The position numbers and the translations under genes were made by a program. A stretch of DNA of 64,000 bases, from contig NZ_CP107989.1 of assembly GCF_041435015.1 (NCBI RefSeq), positions 9,052,001-9,116,000 of the forward strand, in the 5' to 3' direction. The notes below the pieces were generated by a model that was not told where the DNA came from, ran no database searches, and worked only from the letters and a program-made list of their open reading frames with translations. Positions 25,988 through 36,299 of the stretch are shown here, piece by piece (the first letter of the stretch is position 1; every line of letters begins with the position of its first letter). Source of the DNA: Streptomyces canus. Lineage in GTDB: Bacteria > Actinomycetota > Actinomycetes > Streptomycetales > Streptomycetaceae.

Positions 25988-27064
25988 TCAGCGCCTTTCC
26001 AACTCGTGGTGCAGCGCCTCGCGTTGGGCGAGCAGTTGAGGGGTGGGGGTGGCGAAGACGTGGTCGAACAGGGCGGAGGAGTCGGTTTCGGGATCCCGCG
26101 CCAGCCGTTCGCGCAGCCGGGTCGCCTGCGCCTCGGCCTCTTCCGACACGGCGACGACGTCCGCGTCGCTCAGCAGGCCCCGCTCGCGCAGCGCGGCCTC
26201 CAGCCGGGCGAGCGGGTCCCGGGCCCGCCAGTGCTCCTCCTCCGCGGCCGTGCGGTAGCGGGACGGGTCGTCGGCGCTGGTGTGCGGACCGACCCGGTAG
26301 GTGTGGGCCTCCACCAGCCAGGGCCCGCCGCCCCTGCGCGCGTCCTCCACGGCGGCGGTCAGCACCGCGAGCACGGCGGCCGCGTCATTGCCGTCCACCT
26401 GCTCCGCACGGACGCCGTATCCGATGCCCTTGTAGGCCAGGCCGGGCGCGGCGGTCTGTGTGGAGAGCGGCACGGAGATGGCGTACCGATTGTTCTGCAC
26501 GAGGAAGACGACCGGCGCGCGCAGCACCCCGGCCAGGTTCACGGCCTCGTGGAAGTCGCCCTCGCTGGTGGCGCCGTCGCCGACCAGGGCCAGGGCGACG
26601 GTGTCGGAGCCCTTGAGGCGCTCGCCGTGGGCCAGCCCGACGGCGTGCGCGGCGTGGGTGGCCAGTGGAGTGCACTGCGGTGCCGTGCGGTGCCGCGTGG
26701 GGTCGTAGCCGCAATGGGCGTCGCCTCGCATCAGGGTGAGCGTCTCGACGGGGTCGATGCCGCGGCTGACCAGCGCGACGCAGTCACGGTAGGTGGGGAA
26801 CAGCCAGTCGGTGTCGCGCAGCGCGAGGGCCGCACCCACCTGGCAGGCCTCCTGGCCGAGGCTCGAGGGATAGACCGCGAGTCGCCCCTGACGGGCGAGC
26901 GCCGTCGCCTGCCGGTCGAACCGGCGCCCGAGGACCATTCTGTGGTAGGCCTCGAGGAGGAGTTCGTCCGGACCCCCTTTTTCCAATTCTGGCAAAAAGG
27001 AAACCGGAACCTGGGAAGGGAGCCAGAAGGACGGTTCTTCCCATTCCGAGTCGCCCTTATGCAT
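25988..27064 (-). CDS. Branched-chain 2-oxoacid dehydrogenase E1-alpha subunit
   Basis: About 358 residues from ATG at 27064, which has GGGAG 8 nt upstream; in-frame ATGs at 27079 and 27175 would add 5 or 37 residues. The thiamine diphosphate motif is GDGATSEGDFHEAVN, ending in VQNN, preceded by VYPSSLGQEACQVG and HTAAP-type contacts. The phosphorylation-loop region YRVGPHTSADDPSRYR is typical of branched-chain rather than pyruvate E1. It decarboxylates branched 2-oxoacids and passes the acyl group to the lipoyl domain of the downstream fusion protein. The N-terminal 40 codons are clearly less GC-rich than the rest. The gene is divergent from the NRPS operon. Confidence 0.9.
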   Translation of the reverse strand: MHKGDSEWEEPSFWLPSQVPVSFLPELEKGGPDELLLEAYHRMVLGRRFDRQATALARQGRLAVYPSSLGQEACQVGAALALRDTDWLFPTYRDCVALVSRGIDPVETLTLMRGDAHCGYDPTRHRTAPQCTPLATHAAHAVGLAHGERLKGSDTVALALVGDGATSEGDFHEAVNLAGVLRAPVVFLVQNNRYAISVPLSTQTAAPGLAYKGIGYGVRAEQVDGNDAAAVLAVLTAAVEDARRGGGPWLVEAHTYRVGPHTSADDPSRYRTAAEEEHWRARDPLARLEAALRERGLLSDADVVAVSEEAEAQATRLRERLARDPETDSSALFDHVFATPTPQLLAQREALHHELERR

Positions 27065-27318
27065 CGACGCATCTCCCATGTCCCGCAGTCCCTTCGTCGA
27101 AGCGTGTGCGAAAGGGATGCTGTCCGCTTTCCCGACTGCGGTGCAGGGGCGGCCGGGTGAAGTGCCGTTGAACATCGATCACCCTGTTCAGTGGGGCGAA
27201 CGCAAGCGGTGCGCGTTGGGTAGGCGTCGCCAAAGGGTCATGTGCGTGTCACCCCTGCTTTCCGTAACCCGGGGTCCAATTGACCGGCCAGACACGGCAC
27301 TTCGGAAAGCGAGCGAAA
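27065..27318. promoter_or_regulatory. Divergent promoter region of the NRPS operon and dehydrogenase genes
   Basis: About 250 nt, visibly less GC-rich than the flanks, between the E1-alpha start and the first gene of the NRPS operon at 27319. It must hold the promoter of the roughly 22-kb operon. I could not assign -35/-10 boxes or an operator with confidence. No pathway-specific regulator gene lies beside it. Confidence 0.5.
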
Positions 27319-28608
27319 ATGTTCCGAGCGCTCCCGGGAACACGTCACTACACGGTTGTCTGTTCCTCATGCGGAACCCGCTACGAGGACGACGGACTCA
27401 TGCTCGACTGCCGTGCGTGCCGGGAACCGGCGTTCCTGCGCACCCAGTACCACGGGACGCACACCGCGAGCACGACCGGACTCTTTCGCCACGCCCCGCT
27501 GCTGCCCGTGGTGCGGACCTTCCCCGGGGTGCCGGGACCGGTGGTGTACCTGGCGGAGCGGCTCGGCCGGCTGCTCGGTCTGGACCGGCTGTGGGTGGCG
27601 TTCAACGGCCACTGGCCCGAGCGCGGGGCGCAGTTGCCCACCTGTACGTTCAAGGACCTGGAGGCCTACACCGTCCTGGGGCGGCTGCCCGCCGACCCGC
27701 CGCTCCTGGTGATCCCCTCGGCCGGGAACACCGCCGCCGCCTTCGCCTGGGCCGCCACCCGGTACCGGGTCCCGTGTCTGCTCGTCGTGCCCGCCCCGGC
27801 CCTGGAGCGGATGCGCTTCCCCGCGCCGCTCGACCCCTGCGTCCGCATCGTCGCCCTCGACGGCGCCGCCACCTACAGCGACACCATCGCGTGTGCCGAC
27901 CTGCTCGCCCGGATGCCCGGCCACCACGCCGAGGGCGGGGCGCGCAATATCGGCCGTCGCGACGGACTGGGCACGGTCATGCTCGCCGCGGCCGAGGCCG
28001 TCGGACGCCTTCCGCAGGTCTATGTGCAGGCCGTGGGCAGCGGCACGGGCGCCATCGGCGCACACGAGGCGGCCCTCCGGATCCGCGCCGCCGGCGAGCC
28101 CCTGCCGCGGCTGCTGATGTGCCAGAACGAACCGTTCGCCGCGCTGTACGAGGCCTGGTGCCACGGCGGACAGCCGCCCGCGAGCCGCGAACTCGAACCC
28201 CTGGCCCGTGAACTCACCAACCGCCGCCCGCCGTTCGCCGTCCGCGGCGGGGTGCGCGACGCGCTGGAGGAGAGCGGCGGCCAGGTCCGATGTACGGACA
28301 ACGAAGCCGCGCTCACCGCCATGGCCCTCTTCGAGGAGACCGAGGGGATCGACATCGAACCCGGCGCCGGCGTGGCCGTGGCGGCCCTCGCGGAGGCCGT
28401 ACGCGACGGACAGGTGCGCTCCGACGAACTCGTGCTCCTCAACATCACCGGCGGCGGCCGCGCCCGTCAGGCCCAGGACCTTCCCCTCGTGCCCGCCGAA
28501 CCCTGGCTGCGCGTCACCTGGCCGGGCGGCGAGTCCGGGCCGCGCCGCGTTGCCGAGCAGGTCGAACGTCAGCTGGCGGGCGTCGTGCCCGCGGGGGCCG
28601 CCCGATGA
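27319..28608 (+). CDS. Cysteate synthase-like PLP enzyme
   Basis: A 429-residue fold-type II PLP enzyme. From memory of the methanogen cysteate synthase (O-phosphoserine plus sulfite to L-cysteate), the same landmarks appear in order: a four-Cys ribbon (C15, C18, C31, C34), [20 protein letters not shown] with the presumed PLP Lys112, [13 protein letters not shown] for phosphate or carboxylate binding, [17 protein letters not shown] and [18 protein letters not shown]. It is first in the operon, and its stop overlaps the ATG of the first NRPS (ATGA), so its product is very probably a building block. It could instead be a threonine-synthase relative with another nucleophile. ATG at 27319 is preferred to a TTG at 27280. 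Confidence 0.82.
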   Translation: MFRALPGTRHYTVVCSSCGTRYEDDGLMLDCRACREPAFLRTQYHGTHTASTTGLFRHAPLLPVVRTFPGVPGPVVYLAERLGRLLGLDRLWVAFNGHWPERGAQLPTCTFKDLEAYTVLGRLPADPPLLVIPSAGNTAAAFAWAATRYRVPCLLVVPAPALERMRFPAPLDPCVRIVALDGAATYSDTIACADLLARMPGHHAEGGARNIGRRDGLGTVMLAAAEAVGRLPQVYVQAVGSGTGAIGAHEAALRIRAAGEPLPRLLMCQNEPFAALYEAWCHGGQPPASRELEPLARELTNRRPPFAVRGGVRDALEESGGQVRCTDNEAALTAMALFEETEGIDIEPGAGVAVAALAEAVRDGQVRSDELVLLNITGGGRARQAQDLPLVPAEPWLRVTWPGGESGPRRVAEQVERQLAGVVPAGAAR

Positions 28609-28688
28609 CGGACCTCTCCGCGCCTGCCGACGTGCCGCCGATGACGGGCCTTTCCGCGCCCTCCGACGTGCCGCCGATGAACGACGTG
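28605..28688 (+). repeat. 36-bp tandem repeats with three in-frame ATG codons at the NRPS start
   Basis: Units start at 28605, 28641 and (partial) 28677 and each begins with ATG. They encode [24 protein letters not shown] and MNDVSVPA. Each ATG could start translation. The first is coupled to the upstream stop by ATGA overlap; the third directly precedes the conserved C-domain start. Confidence 0.85.
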
Positions 28689-31600
28689 TCCGTACCCGCC
28701 CGCGCCCTCGGCCTGTCCGCCGCCCAGCGCTCGATGTGGTTCGGCCAGCGCCTCGACTCCGCCGCCCGATCCGCCTACAACGTCGGCGAGTACACCGAGA
28801 TCCACGGCTCCCTCGACATCGACCGCTTCCGCACCGCCCTGCGCCAGGTCGTCGCGGCGACCGAGACCCTGAGGGCCCGCTTCACGACCGACGGCGAGCG
28901 CGTCCACCAGATCGTCGAACCCGACCCCGCCTGGGAGTTGACCATCGTCGATCTCAGGGATGCCATCGACCCGGTCGCCGCCGCGGACGCCTGGCGGGAG
29001 ACCGACTTCGCGGTGCCCTTCGATCTCGAAGAGGCCCCGCTGTTCCGGTACGCGCTGCTCAGGCTCGGTGCCGAGCACTGGATCTGGTACCACTGCTACC
29101 ACCACATCGCCGTCGACGGGTTCAGCTGCTCCCTCATCGCGGCCCGGGTCGCCGACGCCTACACGGCCCTCGTCACGGGCACCGCGCACACCGCGCCCGA
29201 GGCCCCCCTCGCCCCGCTGATCGAGGCGGACGAGGCGTACCGCAGCGACGACCGCCGCGAGTCCGACTGCCGCCACTGGGCCGGTGTCTGGGCCGACCGC
29301 CCGGACCCGGTCGGCCTCAGTGACCATCCCCCACGGGTGAGCGACGGCTTCCTGCGCCGAACCGGTCATCTTGCCGACGCGGCAGGCGACTTGGTCCACT
29401 CGGCCGCAGCGCACACGGGCACCCGCTGGTCCCGTGTCCTGATCGCCGCGACCGCCGCCTATCTGCACCGGCTCACCGGAGCCCGGGACATCGTCCTCGG
29501 TCTCGCCGTCACCGCCCGCCGGAGCGACACCGAGCGTGCCACTCCGGGCATGGCCTCCAACGTCCTCCCGCTGCGGCTGTCCGTACGCCCCGACACCCGC
29601 GCCCACGACCTCGTACGCCAGGCCGCCGACGCAACCCGGGAGCTGCTCGCACACCAGCGGTACCGGGGCGAGGACCTGCGTCGCGAGCTGGACCGGGCCG
29701 GCGGTGCGCGCAGGTTCTTCGGTCCCGTCGTCAACATCATGGCGTTCGGGCCGGAGTTGAGGTTCGCCGACCACCCGACCACCCGCCACAACCTCTCCAC
29801 AGGCCCGGTCGAGGACCTCGCCGTCAACGTCTACGAGCGCGCCGACGGCAACGGCATCCGCATCGACCTCGACGCGAGCACCGCCTGCTACACCGATGCC
29901 GAACTCGCGGCTCACCACGGCCGGTTCACCCACTTCGCAGAACGGTTCGCGGCCGCCGTGCTCGGTCCCGGCACCCCGGTCGGCCGGGTCGAGGTGACGC
30001 TGCCCGAGGAGTCGCGGGCGGCCCTGCTGGACGGCCCGGTGCCCCGGACGACCACGGCAACCGTGCCCGCCCTCTTCGCGGCGCGGGTCGCCGCGACGCC
30101 CACGGCCACGGCCGTCGTCCACGGCGAACAGGCCCTCAGCTACACCGAGTTGAACGCCCGCGCCAACCGCCTCGCACACCGCCTGCTGCGCCTCGGCGTC
30201 CGCCCGGAGGACCGCGTCGCCGTCCTGACGCCCCGCTCCGAGCACCTGGTCGTCGCCCTCCTCGCGGTCCTCAAGGCGGGCGCCGCCTACGTCGGCCTCG
30301 ACCCCCGCGCCCCGGCCGCCCGCACCCGCCGCATCCTGGACGGAACGTCGGCCGCGGCCCTCCTCGCGGACGGGACGACGGCCGCGGGCCTCCGGACGGA
30401 CGGGACGTCCCCGTCGTACGACTGTCAGGTGGTCCTGGTCGACGATCTGCCGTCGCTCGCCACCGAGCCCGACAGCGATCCCGAACTCCCGCTGCAACCG
30501 GGTCAGTTGGCCTATGTCAGTCACACCTCCGGCTCCACCGGCATCCCCAAGGGCGTGGCGGTCGCCCACCGGGACGTCACGGCCCTGGCGACGGACAGTG
30601 CTTTCGCCGGCGGCGCGCACACGCGGGTTCTCGTCCACTCGCCGACCGCCTTCGACGCCTCCACCTACGAGTTGTGGGTCCCGCTGCTGAGGGGCGGCAC
30701 CGCCGTGGTCGCGGGCCCGGACGAGGACGTGGACGCGGCGGCGATCAGGCGGCTGACGCGTCGCCACGGACTGACCGCGCTGTGGCTGACGGCGGGGCTG
30801 TTCCGGCTCGTCGCGGAGGAGGACCCGGGGTGCTTCACGGGGCTCCACCAGGTCTGGGCAGGTGGCGACACCGTGCCCGCGGCTGCCGTCCGCAGAGCAC
30901 TGGACGCCTGCCCGGGCCTGACCGTCACCAACGGCTACGGCCCCACCGAGACCACGACCTTCGCCACCACCCGCCCCTGCCCCGGCGCTTCGGAGGTGCC
31001 GGACCCGCTGCCCATCGGCCGCCCGCTCGACGGCATGCGCGCCTACGTCCTCGACGGCTCCCTGCGACCGGCCCCGCCCGGCACGGTGGGGGAGTTGTAC
31101 CTCGCCGGCCCGGGTGTGGCCCGCGGCTATCTGGGCCGTCCGGGCGCCAGCGCGGAGCGGTTCGTCGCGGACCCGTTCGGGCCGCCCGGCGGGCGCATGT
31201 ACCGCACGGGGGATCGCGTACGCCTGACCCCCGACCGCCAACTCGCCTTCCACGGGCGGGCGGACGACCAGGTCAAGCTGCGCGGACACCGTGTCGAACC
31301 GGCGGAGATCGAAGCGGCTCTCGGCGGACACCCGGACGTCGAGCAGGCCGTCGCCGTCGTCCGCGAGGACCGGCCCGGCGACCGCGGCCTCGTCGCCTAC
31401 GCCACCGCCGCTCCGGGCGTGGAGGCGGATGCCCTGCGCGAGTACCTCGCCGGGCTCCTGCCCGCCTACCTGGTGCCCTCCGCCGTCGTCCTCCTGGACC
31501 GGCTGCCGCTGACCGCCAACGGCAAGGTGGACCGCGCGGCCCTGCCCGCCCCGGTGCGCACCGGCCGGGACGCCGGGCGCAGTGCGCGTACCGCCCACGA

Positions 31601-34600
31601 AGAGGTGCTGTGCGCGCTGATCGCCGATGTCCTCGGTCTTCCCGACGTCGGCCCCGACGACAGCTTCTTCGCTCTCGGCGGCCACTCCCTGCACGCGCTG
31701 CGGCTCGTCCACCGCATCCGGACCGCACTGGGCACCGACCTCGGCCTGCGGGACGTCTTCGAGGCGCCGACCGCGGCGGCCCTGGCCCGGCTCCTCCCCG
31801 CCGCCGAACCGGCGCGCCCGATGCCCCCTCCGGTCAGAAGCACGGAGGACGGTGAGGCGCCGCTCTCCTCAGCCCAGCGGCGCCTGTGGTTCCTGCACCG
31901 CGCCGAGCCGACCGGCGCCGCCTACCATGTGCCCCTCGCCGTACGGCTGACCGGCGCAGCCCTGGATCAGGAGGCCCTGCGAGCGGCCCTGGCCGACCTC
32001 AGCGACAGACACGAGATCCTGCGCACCGTCTATCCGGACGCCGACGGCACCCCGCGTTCCAGGCTGCTGGCACAGGTGTCCCCCAAGCTGTGCGTCCGGC
32101 CGGTGACCGAGGCCGAACTCCCGCTTGCGACGACCGAGTTGGCGTCCAAGGGGTTCGAGCTCGCCACCGACACACCGTTCCGCGCCCACCTCCTCGCACT
32201 GGGCCCCGAGGACCACGTCCTCCTGCTGGTGCTCCATCACATCGCCGCCGACGGCTGGTCCCTGCAGCCGCTCCTGCGTGACCTCGCCACCGCCTACCGG
32301 ACCCGGCTCACGGGCGAGGCCCCCGACTGGGCGCCGCTGCCCCTCCGGTACCAGGACTATGCGCGCCGGCAGCGTGAACTCCTCGCCGCCGACCGCGACC
32401 GGCAACTCGCCCACTGGCGGCAGACCCTCGCGGACCTCCCCGACGAACTCCCGCTCCCCGTCGACCGACCCCGCCAGGCCCGGGCCACCCACCGGGGCGG
32501 CGACATCCCCGTCCACTGGGACGCCGACCTGCACCAGCGGCTGCGCGACCTCGCCGCAGACCGGGGCGCGACGGTGTTCATGGCCGTACAGGCCGGGCTC
32601 GCCGCCCTGCTGACCAGGCTGGGCGCGGGGACCGACATCCCGCTCGGCACACCGGTCGCGGGCCGTCCCGACGAGGCGCTGGACGATCTGGTCGGCTGCT
32701 TCGTGAACACCCTCGTACTGCGTACCGACACCTCGGGCGACCCGACCTTCCGTGAACTCCTCGACCGGGTGCGCGAGACCGACCTCGCCGCCCACGCACA
32801 CCAGGACCTGCCGTTCGAGCAGCTTGTCGAGGCGCTCAATCCGTCCCGCTCGCCGGCCCGGCACCCGCTGTTCCAGGTGATGCTCGCCTTCCGGCCGACC
32901 GCCTCATGGCGTCTTGAACTGCCCGGCCTGGACGACCGCACCCTCCCCGTGGAGACCGGCTCGACCAAGATCGACCTCACCTTCAACCTCGCCGAGCACC
33001 GGGCGTCCGACGGCAGCCCGAACGGTATCGACGGCACCCTCCAGTACAGCGCCGACCTCTTCGACCGCCGCACCGCCGAGGCACTGGCGGCACGTCTGGA
33101 ACGGCTGCTGCGGGCCGCGCTCGCCGCACCGGACCAAGGAATCGGGGATCTCGACGTCCTCGCACCGGACGAACGCCGAGGTCTGCTGTCCGACCTGACC
33201 GACACCGCGCGGGACATCCCGGACACCACCTTCCCCCGGATGTTCGCGCGGCAGGCGGCCGAAACGCCGGACACCCTCGCCGTTACGGACCCGCGCACCT
33301 CATTGACATACCGACAACTCGACTCCCGGTCCGACGACTTGGCGCGCGTGCTGGTCGAGCGCGGCGCCGGTCCGGGCCGAGTCGTCGCCTTCGCGCTGCC
33401 CCGTTCCCTCGACCTCGCGGTCGCAGTCCTCGCCGTCCTCAAGGCGGGGGCCGCCTATCTCCCGCTCGACCCGGATCACCCCGCCGAGCGGATGGCCTAT
33501 CTGCTGTCCGACGCCGACCCCGTCTGCGTCATCGCACGGGAACCCGTCGACGCGAACCGCCCGCACGTGAGCCCCGACGTGACACCCGCCGACCCCACAG
33601 CCGACCTCCCGGAGGCCCGCCCCGCCGACCCGGCCTACCTGATCTACACCTCAGGGACCACCGGCCGCCCCAAGGGTGTGGTCGTCGAACACCGCAACCT
33701 CACCACCTATGTGGCCCGCTGTGCCGAGGCCTACCCGAGCCTGCGCGGCACCTCGCTGCTGCACGCCACGATGACCTTCGACGCGACCGTGACCACCCTG
33801 CACGGAGCACTCGCCATGGGCGGCCGGGTGCACATCGCGGCCTTCCACGAGGCGGGCACCACCGAACTGCCGGGCGGCTACAGCTTCCTCAAGGCCACCC
33901 CCAGCCACCTTCCCCTGCTGCCCGCGCTGCCGCACGACCTCTCGCCCGTCGAGGAGTTCATGCTGGGCGGCGAGGCCCTGGTCGGCGAGGCCCTGCGTGC
34001 CTGGCGTCGCGAACACCCCGCTGTACGGCTGGTCAACCACTACGGCCCCACCGAACTCACCGTCGGCTGCACCGACCACCGCATAGAGCCGGGGGAGGAG
34101 CTTCCCTCCGGACCGGTGCCCGTCGGACGCCCCATGTGGAACACCCGGGCGTATGTGCTCGACGCACGCCTGAACCTCGTACCGGCAGGTGTCGAGGGCG
34201 AGCTGTATGTGGCGGGCGACCATGTGGCCCGCGGCTACTGGAGGCGCCCGGACCTGACCTCCGAGCGATTCGTCGCCGACCCCTTCGGCCCACCCGGCGA
34301 ACGCGTGTACCGCACCGGTGACCTGGCCGTGCGGCGCGCCGACGGCGTGCTGGAACTGCGGGGCCGGGCCGACGGGCAGCTGAAGATCAGGGGGCTGCGG
34401 ATCGAGCCCGGCGAGGTCGAGGGCACGCTGACCGGCCATCCCGCCGTCGCCCAGGCCGCGGTGGTGGTGCGCGAGGACACACCTGGCGTACGGCGACTGG
34501 TGGGCTATGTCGTCGGGGCCGCCGCCGGTGACCTCGACGAGATCCGTGCCCATGCCGCCCGGAACCTGCCCGCGCACATGGTCCCCGAGGCGCTCGTCGC

Positions 34601-36293
34601 CCTCGACGCCCTGCCCATGACATCCAACGGCAAGCTCGACCGGGCCGCCCTGCCCGCCCCCGAAACCCGCTCCGCGCCGAACAACAGGGAGCCGCGCACA
34701 CCGCAGGAGGAGACACTGCGCGCCCTCGTCGCCGAGGTCCTCGGACTGCCCGCCGGCCAAGTCGGCCTGGACACCGGCTTCTTCGATCTCGGTGGCGACA
34801 GCATCACCTCCATCCACCTCGTCAGCAGGGCACTCGCGGAGGGACTGCGCCTGACGCCCCGGGACGTGTTCGAACAGCGCACGGTTGCCGGCCTCGCCGC
34901 GGTGGCCGCCGCCGCGCCGCCCCTGACGTCGGTGACACAGGACGCCCCGACGGGCGAACTGCCCCTCACACCGGCCCTGCGGCGGCTCCTCGAACGCGGC
35001 GGCCCCATCGAGGCGTTCAGCCAGTCGATGCTGCTCGTGACGCCGGAAGACGCCGACGAGGAGAGGCTCCGCACGGCGCTCCGGGCAGTGATCGACCACC
35101 ACCACGCCCTGCGGCTGCGCCTGGACGGCGACGGTACTGCCGTCATCCCGCCCGCCGGCTCCCTCGACGCCACCGGCCTGCTGCAGCGGGCCACCGTCCT
35201 GGATCTCGAGCGGCCGGTCCCACGACTCGACCCGCACCGCGGCGATCTGGTGCGCGCGGTCTGGTTCGACGCGGGCCCCGGCCGCCGCGGGCGGCTGCTG
35301 CTGACGATCCACCACCTCGCCGTGGACGCGGTGTCCTGGCGCATCCTGCGCACCGACCTGGCCGCGGCCTGGCGAGGAGAGGAACTCTCCCCGGAGGGCA
35401 CGCCCTTCAGGGCCTGGGCCCGTCTGCTGGAGCGCGAGAGCGTATCGAGATCCGCCGAACTCGACCTGTGGAGAGGGGTGTTGGGAGACCCGGATCCGCT
35501 GCCTGCCGCACGGTCCACGGACCGCGTCGGCGAGATGCGCCACCTCACCCGCACGCTCCCGACCTCCGGCCTGCTCACCACCGTCCCCGCGGCCTTCCAC
35601 GCGGGCCCCGAAGACGTCCTGCTCGCCGCCCTCGCGACCGCCTTCGCCCGACTGCCGGGCCGCCCGGCGCCGCTGCTCGACATCGAGCGGCACGGCCGCG
35701 AGGAGTTCGCCGACGGCGTCGACCCGACCCGTACGGTCGGCTGGTTCACCAGCGTCGTGCCGGCCCGCCTCGATCTGCGCGGGCTCGACCTCGGCGACCC
35801 GGCGCAGATCCTCAAGACCGTCAAAGAGCACCTGCGGGCCGCCCCCGACCACGGTCTCGGCCACGGCCTGCTCCGCCACCTCAACCCCGAGACCGGCCCG
35901 CTCCTCGCCGAACTCCCCGTCCCGCAGGTCGGCTTCAACTACCTGGGCCGCAGCGTCCCCGGCGCGGACACCCCCTGGTCGCCGGCGCCCGAGACCCTGC
36001 CCGGCACGGCACTCGGCGCCGCCCACGACCCGGCGCAGCCCGTCGCCCACGGCCTGGAGATCACCGCTGTGGCCGACACCGAGGGCACGCTGACCGCCAC
36101 CTGGTCCTGGGTGCCGCGCCTCTGGAACGAGGACGAGGTGACCGCCCTGGCCGAGGGGTGGTTCAAGGCCCTGGCCGCCTTCGACGACACCGGCACGGAC
36201 GGCGGGCACACCCCGTCCGACCTGCCCCTGGTGTCCCTGTCCCAAGCGGAGATCGACGAACTCGAAGCCGAGTTCGGAAGCGAGTGGAGGTAA
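28605..36293 (+). CDS. Nonribosomal peptide synthetase, C-A-T-C-A-T-E (modules 1 and 2)
   Basis: 2562 residues. C1 (HHIAVDG near residue 166) resembles the first C domains of EntF/DhbF-type synthetases, although no loading domain precedes it. A1 ([12 protein letters not shown] near 640) has specificity residues read as D-A-Y-W-W-G-G-T-F-K, a valine-type code. T1 has GGHSL near 1026. C2 has HHIAADG near 1211. A2 ([11 protein letters not shown]) reads D-A-T-K-M-G-H-V-G-K; Asp codes are D-L-T-K-V-G-H-I-G-K, so this is Asp-like with Leu236 replaced by Ala. T2 has GGDSI near 2063. E1 has [10 protein letters not shown] near 2236, making residue 2 D-configured. The C-terminus ([17 protein letters not shown]) is a likely donor communication helix. 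Codes were extracted by eye. Confidence 0.95.
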   Translation: MTDLSAPADVPPMTGLSAPSDVPPMNDVSVPARALGLSAAQRSMWFGQRLDSAARSAYNVGEYTEIHGSLDIDRFRTALRQVVAATETLRARFTTDGERVHQIVEPDPAWELTIVDLRDAIDPVAAADAWRETDFAVPFDLEEAPLFRYALLRLGAEHWIWYHCYHHIAVDGFSCSLIAARVADAYTALVTGTAHTAPEAPLAPLIEADEAYRSDDRRESDCRHWAGVWADRPDPVGLSDHPPRVSDGFLRRTGHLADAAGDLVHSAAAHTGTRWSRVLIAATAAYLHRLTGARDIVLGLAVTARRSDTERATPGMASNVLPLRLSVRPDTRAHDLVRQAADATRELLAHQRYRGEDLRRELDRAGGARRFFGPVVNIMAFGPELRFADHPTTRHNLSTGPVEDLAVNVYERADGNGIRIDLDASTACYTDAELAAHHGRFTHFAERFAAAVLGPGTPVGRVEVTLPEESRAALLDGPVPRTTTATVPALFAARVAATPTATAVVHGEQALSYTELNARANRLAHRLLRLGVRPEDRVAVLTPRSEHLVVALLAVLKAGAAYVGLDPRAPAARTRRILDGTSAAALLADGTTAAGLRTDGTSPSYDCQVVLVDDLPSLATEPDSDPELPLQPGQLAYVSHTSGSTGIPKGVAVAHRDVTALATDSAFAGGAHTRVLVHSPTAFDASTYELWVPLLRGGTAVVAGPDEDVDAAAIRRLTRRHGLTALWLTAGLFRLVAEEDPGCFTGLHQVWAGGDTVPAAAVRRALDACPGLTVTNGYGPTETTTFATTRPCPGASEVPDPLPIGRPLDGMRAYVLDGSLRPAPPGTVGELYLAGPGVARGYLGRPGASAERFVADPFGPPGGRMYRTGDRVRLTPDRQLAFHGRADDQVKLRGHRVEPAEIEAALGGHPDVEQAVAVVREDRPGDRGLVAYATAAPGVEADALREYLAGLLPAYLVPSAVVLLDRLPLTANGKVDRAALPAPVRTGRDAGRSARTAHEEVLCALIADVLGLPDVGPDDSFFALGGHSLHALRLVHRIRTALGTDLGLRDVFEAPTAAALARLLPAAEPARPMPPPVRSTEDGEAPLSSAQRRLWFLHRAEPTGAAYHVPLAVRLTGAALDQEALRAALADLSDRHEILRTVYPDADGTPRSRLLAQVSPKLCVRPVTEAELPLATTELASKGFELATDTPFRAHLLALGPEDHVLLLVLHHIAADGWSLQPLLRDLATAYRTRLTGEAPDWAPLPLRYQDYARRQRELLAADRDRQLAHWRQTLADLPDELPLPVDRPRQARATHRGGDIPVHWDADLHQRLRDLAADRGATVFMAVQAGLAALLTRLGAGTDIPLGTPVAGRPDEALDDLVGCFVNTLVLRTDTSGDPTFRELLDRVRETDLAAHAHQDLPFEQLVEALNPSRSPARHPLFQVMLAFRPTASWRLELPGLDDRTLPVETGSTKIDLTFNLAEHRASDGSPNGIDGTLQYSADLFDRRTAEALAARLERLLRAALAAPDQGIGDLDVLAPDERRGLLSDLTDTARDIPDTTFPRMFARQAAETPDTLAVTDPRTSLTYRQLDSRSDDLARVLVERGAGPGRVVAFALPRSLDLAVAVLAVLKAGAAYLPLDPDHPAERMAYLLSDADPVCVIAREPVDANRPHVSPDVTPADPTADLPEARPADPAYLIYTSGTTGRPKGVVVEHRNLTTYVARCAEAYPSLRGTSLLHATMTFDATVTTLHGALAMGGRVHIAAFHEAGTTELPGGYSFLKATPSHLPLLPALPHDLSPVEEFMLGGEALVGEALRAWRREHPAVRLVNHYGPTELTVGCTDHRIEPGEELPSGPVPVGRPMWNTRAYVLDARLNLVPAGVEGELYVAGDHVARGYWRRPDLTSERFVADPFGPPGERVYRTGDLAVRRADGVLELRGRADGQLKIRGLRIEPGEVEGTLTGHPAVAQAAVVVREDTPGVRRLVGYVVGAAAGDLDEIRAHAARNLPAHMVPEALVALDALPMTSNGKLDRAALPAPETRSAPNNREPRTPQEETLRALVAEVLGLPAGQVGLDTGFFDLGGDSITSIHLVSRALAEGLRLTPRDVFEQRTVAGLAAVAAAAPPLTSVTQDAPTGELPLTPALRRLLERGGPIEAFSQSMLLVTPEDADEERLRTALRAVIDHHHALRLRLDGDGTAVIPPAGSLDATGLLQRATVLDLERPVPRLDPHRGDLVRAVWFDAGPGRRGRLLLTIHHLAVDAVSWRILRTDLAAAWRGEELSPEGTPFRAWARLLERESVSRSAELDLWRGVLGDPDPLPAARSTDRVGEMRHLTRTLPTSGLLTTVPAAFHAGPEDVLLAALATAFARLPGRPAPLLDIERHGREEFADGVDPTRTVGWFTSVVPARLDLRGLDLGDPAQILKTVKEHLRAAPDHGLGHGLLRHLNPETGPLLAELPVPQVGFNYLGRSVPGADTPWSPAPETLPGTALGAAHDPAQPVAHGLEITAVADTEGTLTATWSWVPRLWNEDEVTALAEGWFKALAAFDDTGTDGGHTPSDLPLVSLSQAEIDELEAEFGSEWR

Positions 36294-36299
36294 CCCACG

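Noticed and set aside
28569..31712. A 1047-codon reverse-strand frame opposite the first NRPS
   Set aside because: Same reason: shadow of the C1-A1-T1 coding sequence with no recognisable protein features.
35290..35350. First epimerase domain inactive because HHxxxDG reads HHLAVDA
   Set aside because: Epimerase motifs are HHxxxDxxSW, where the residue after Asp varies; His, Asp and SW are intact and a D-accepting C domain follows.
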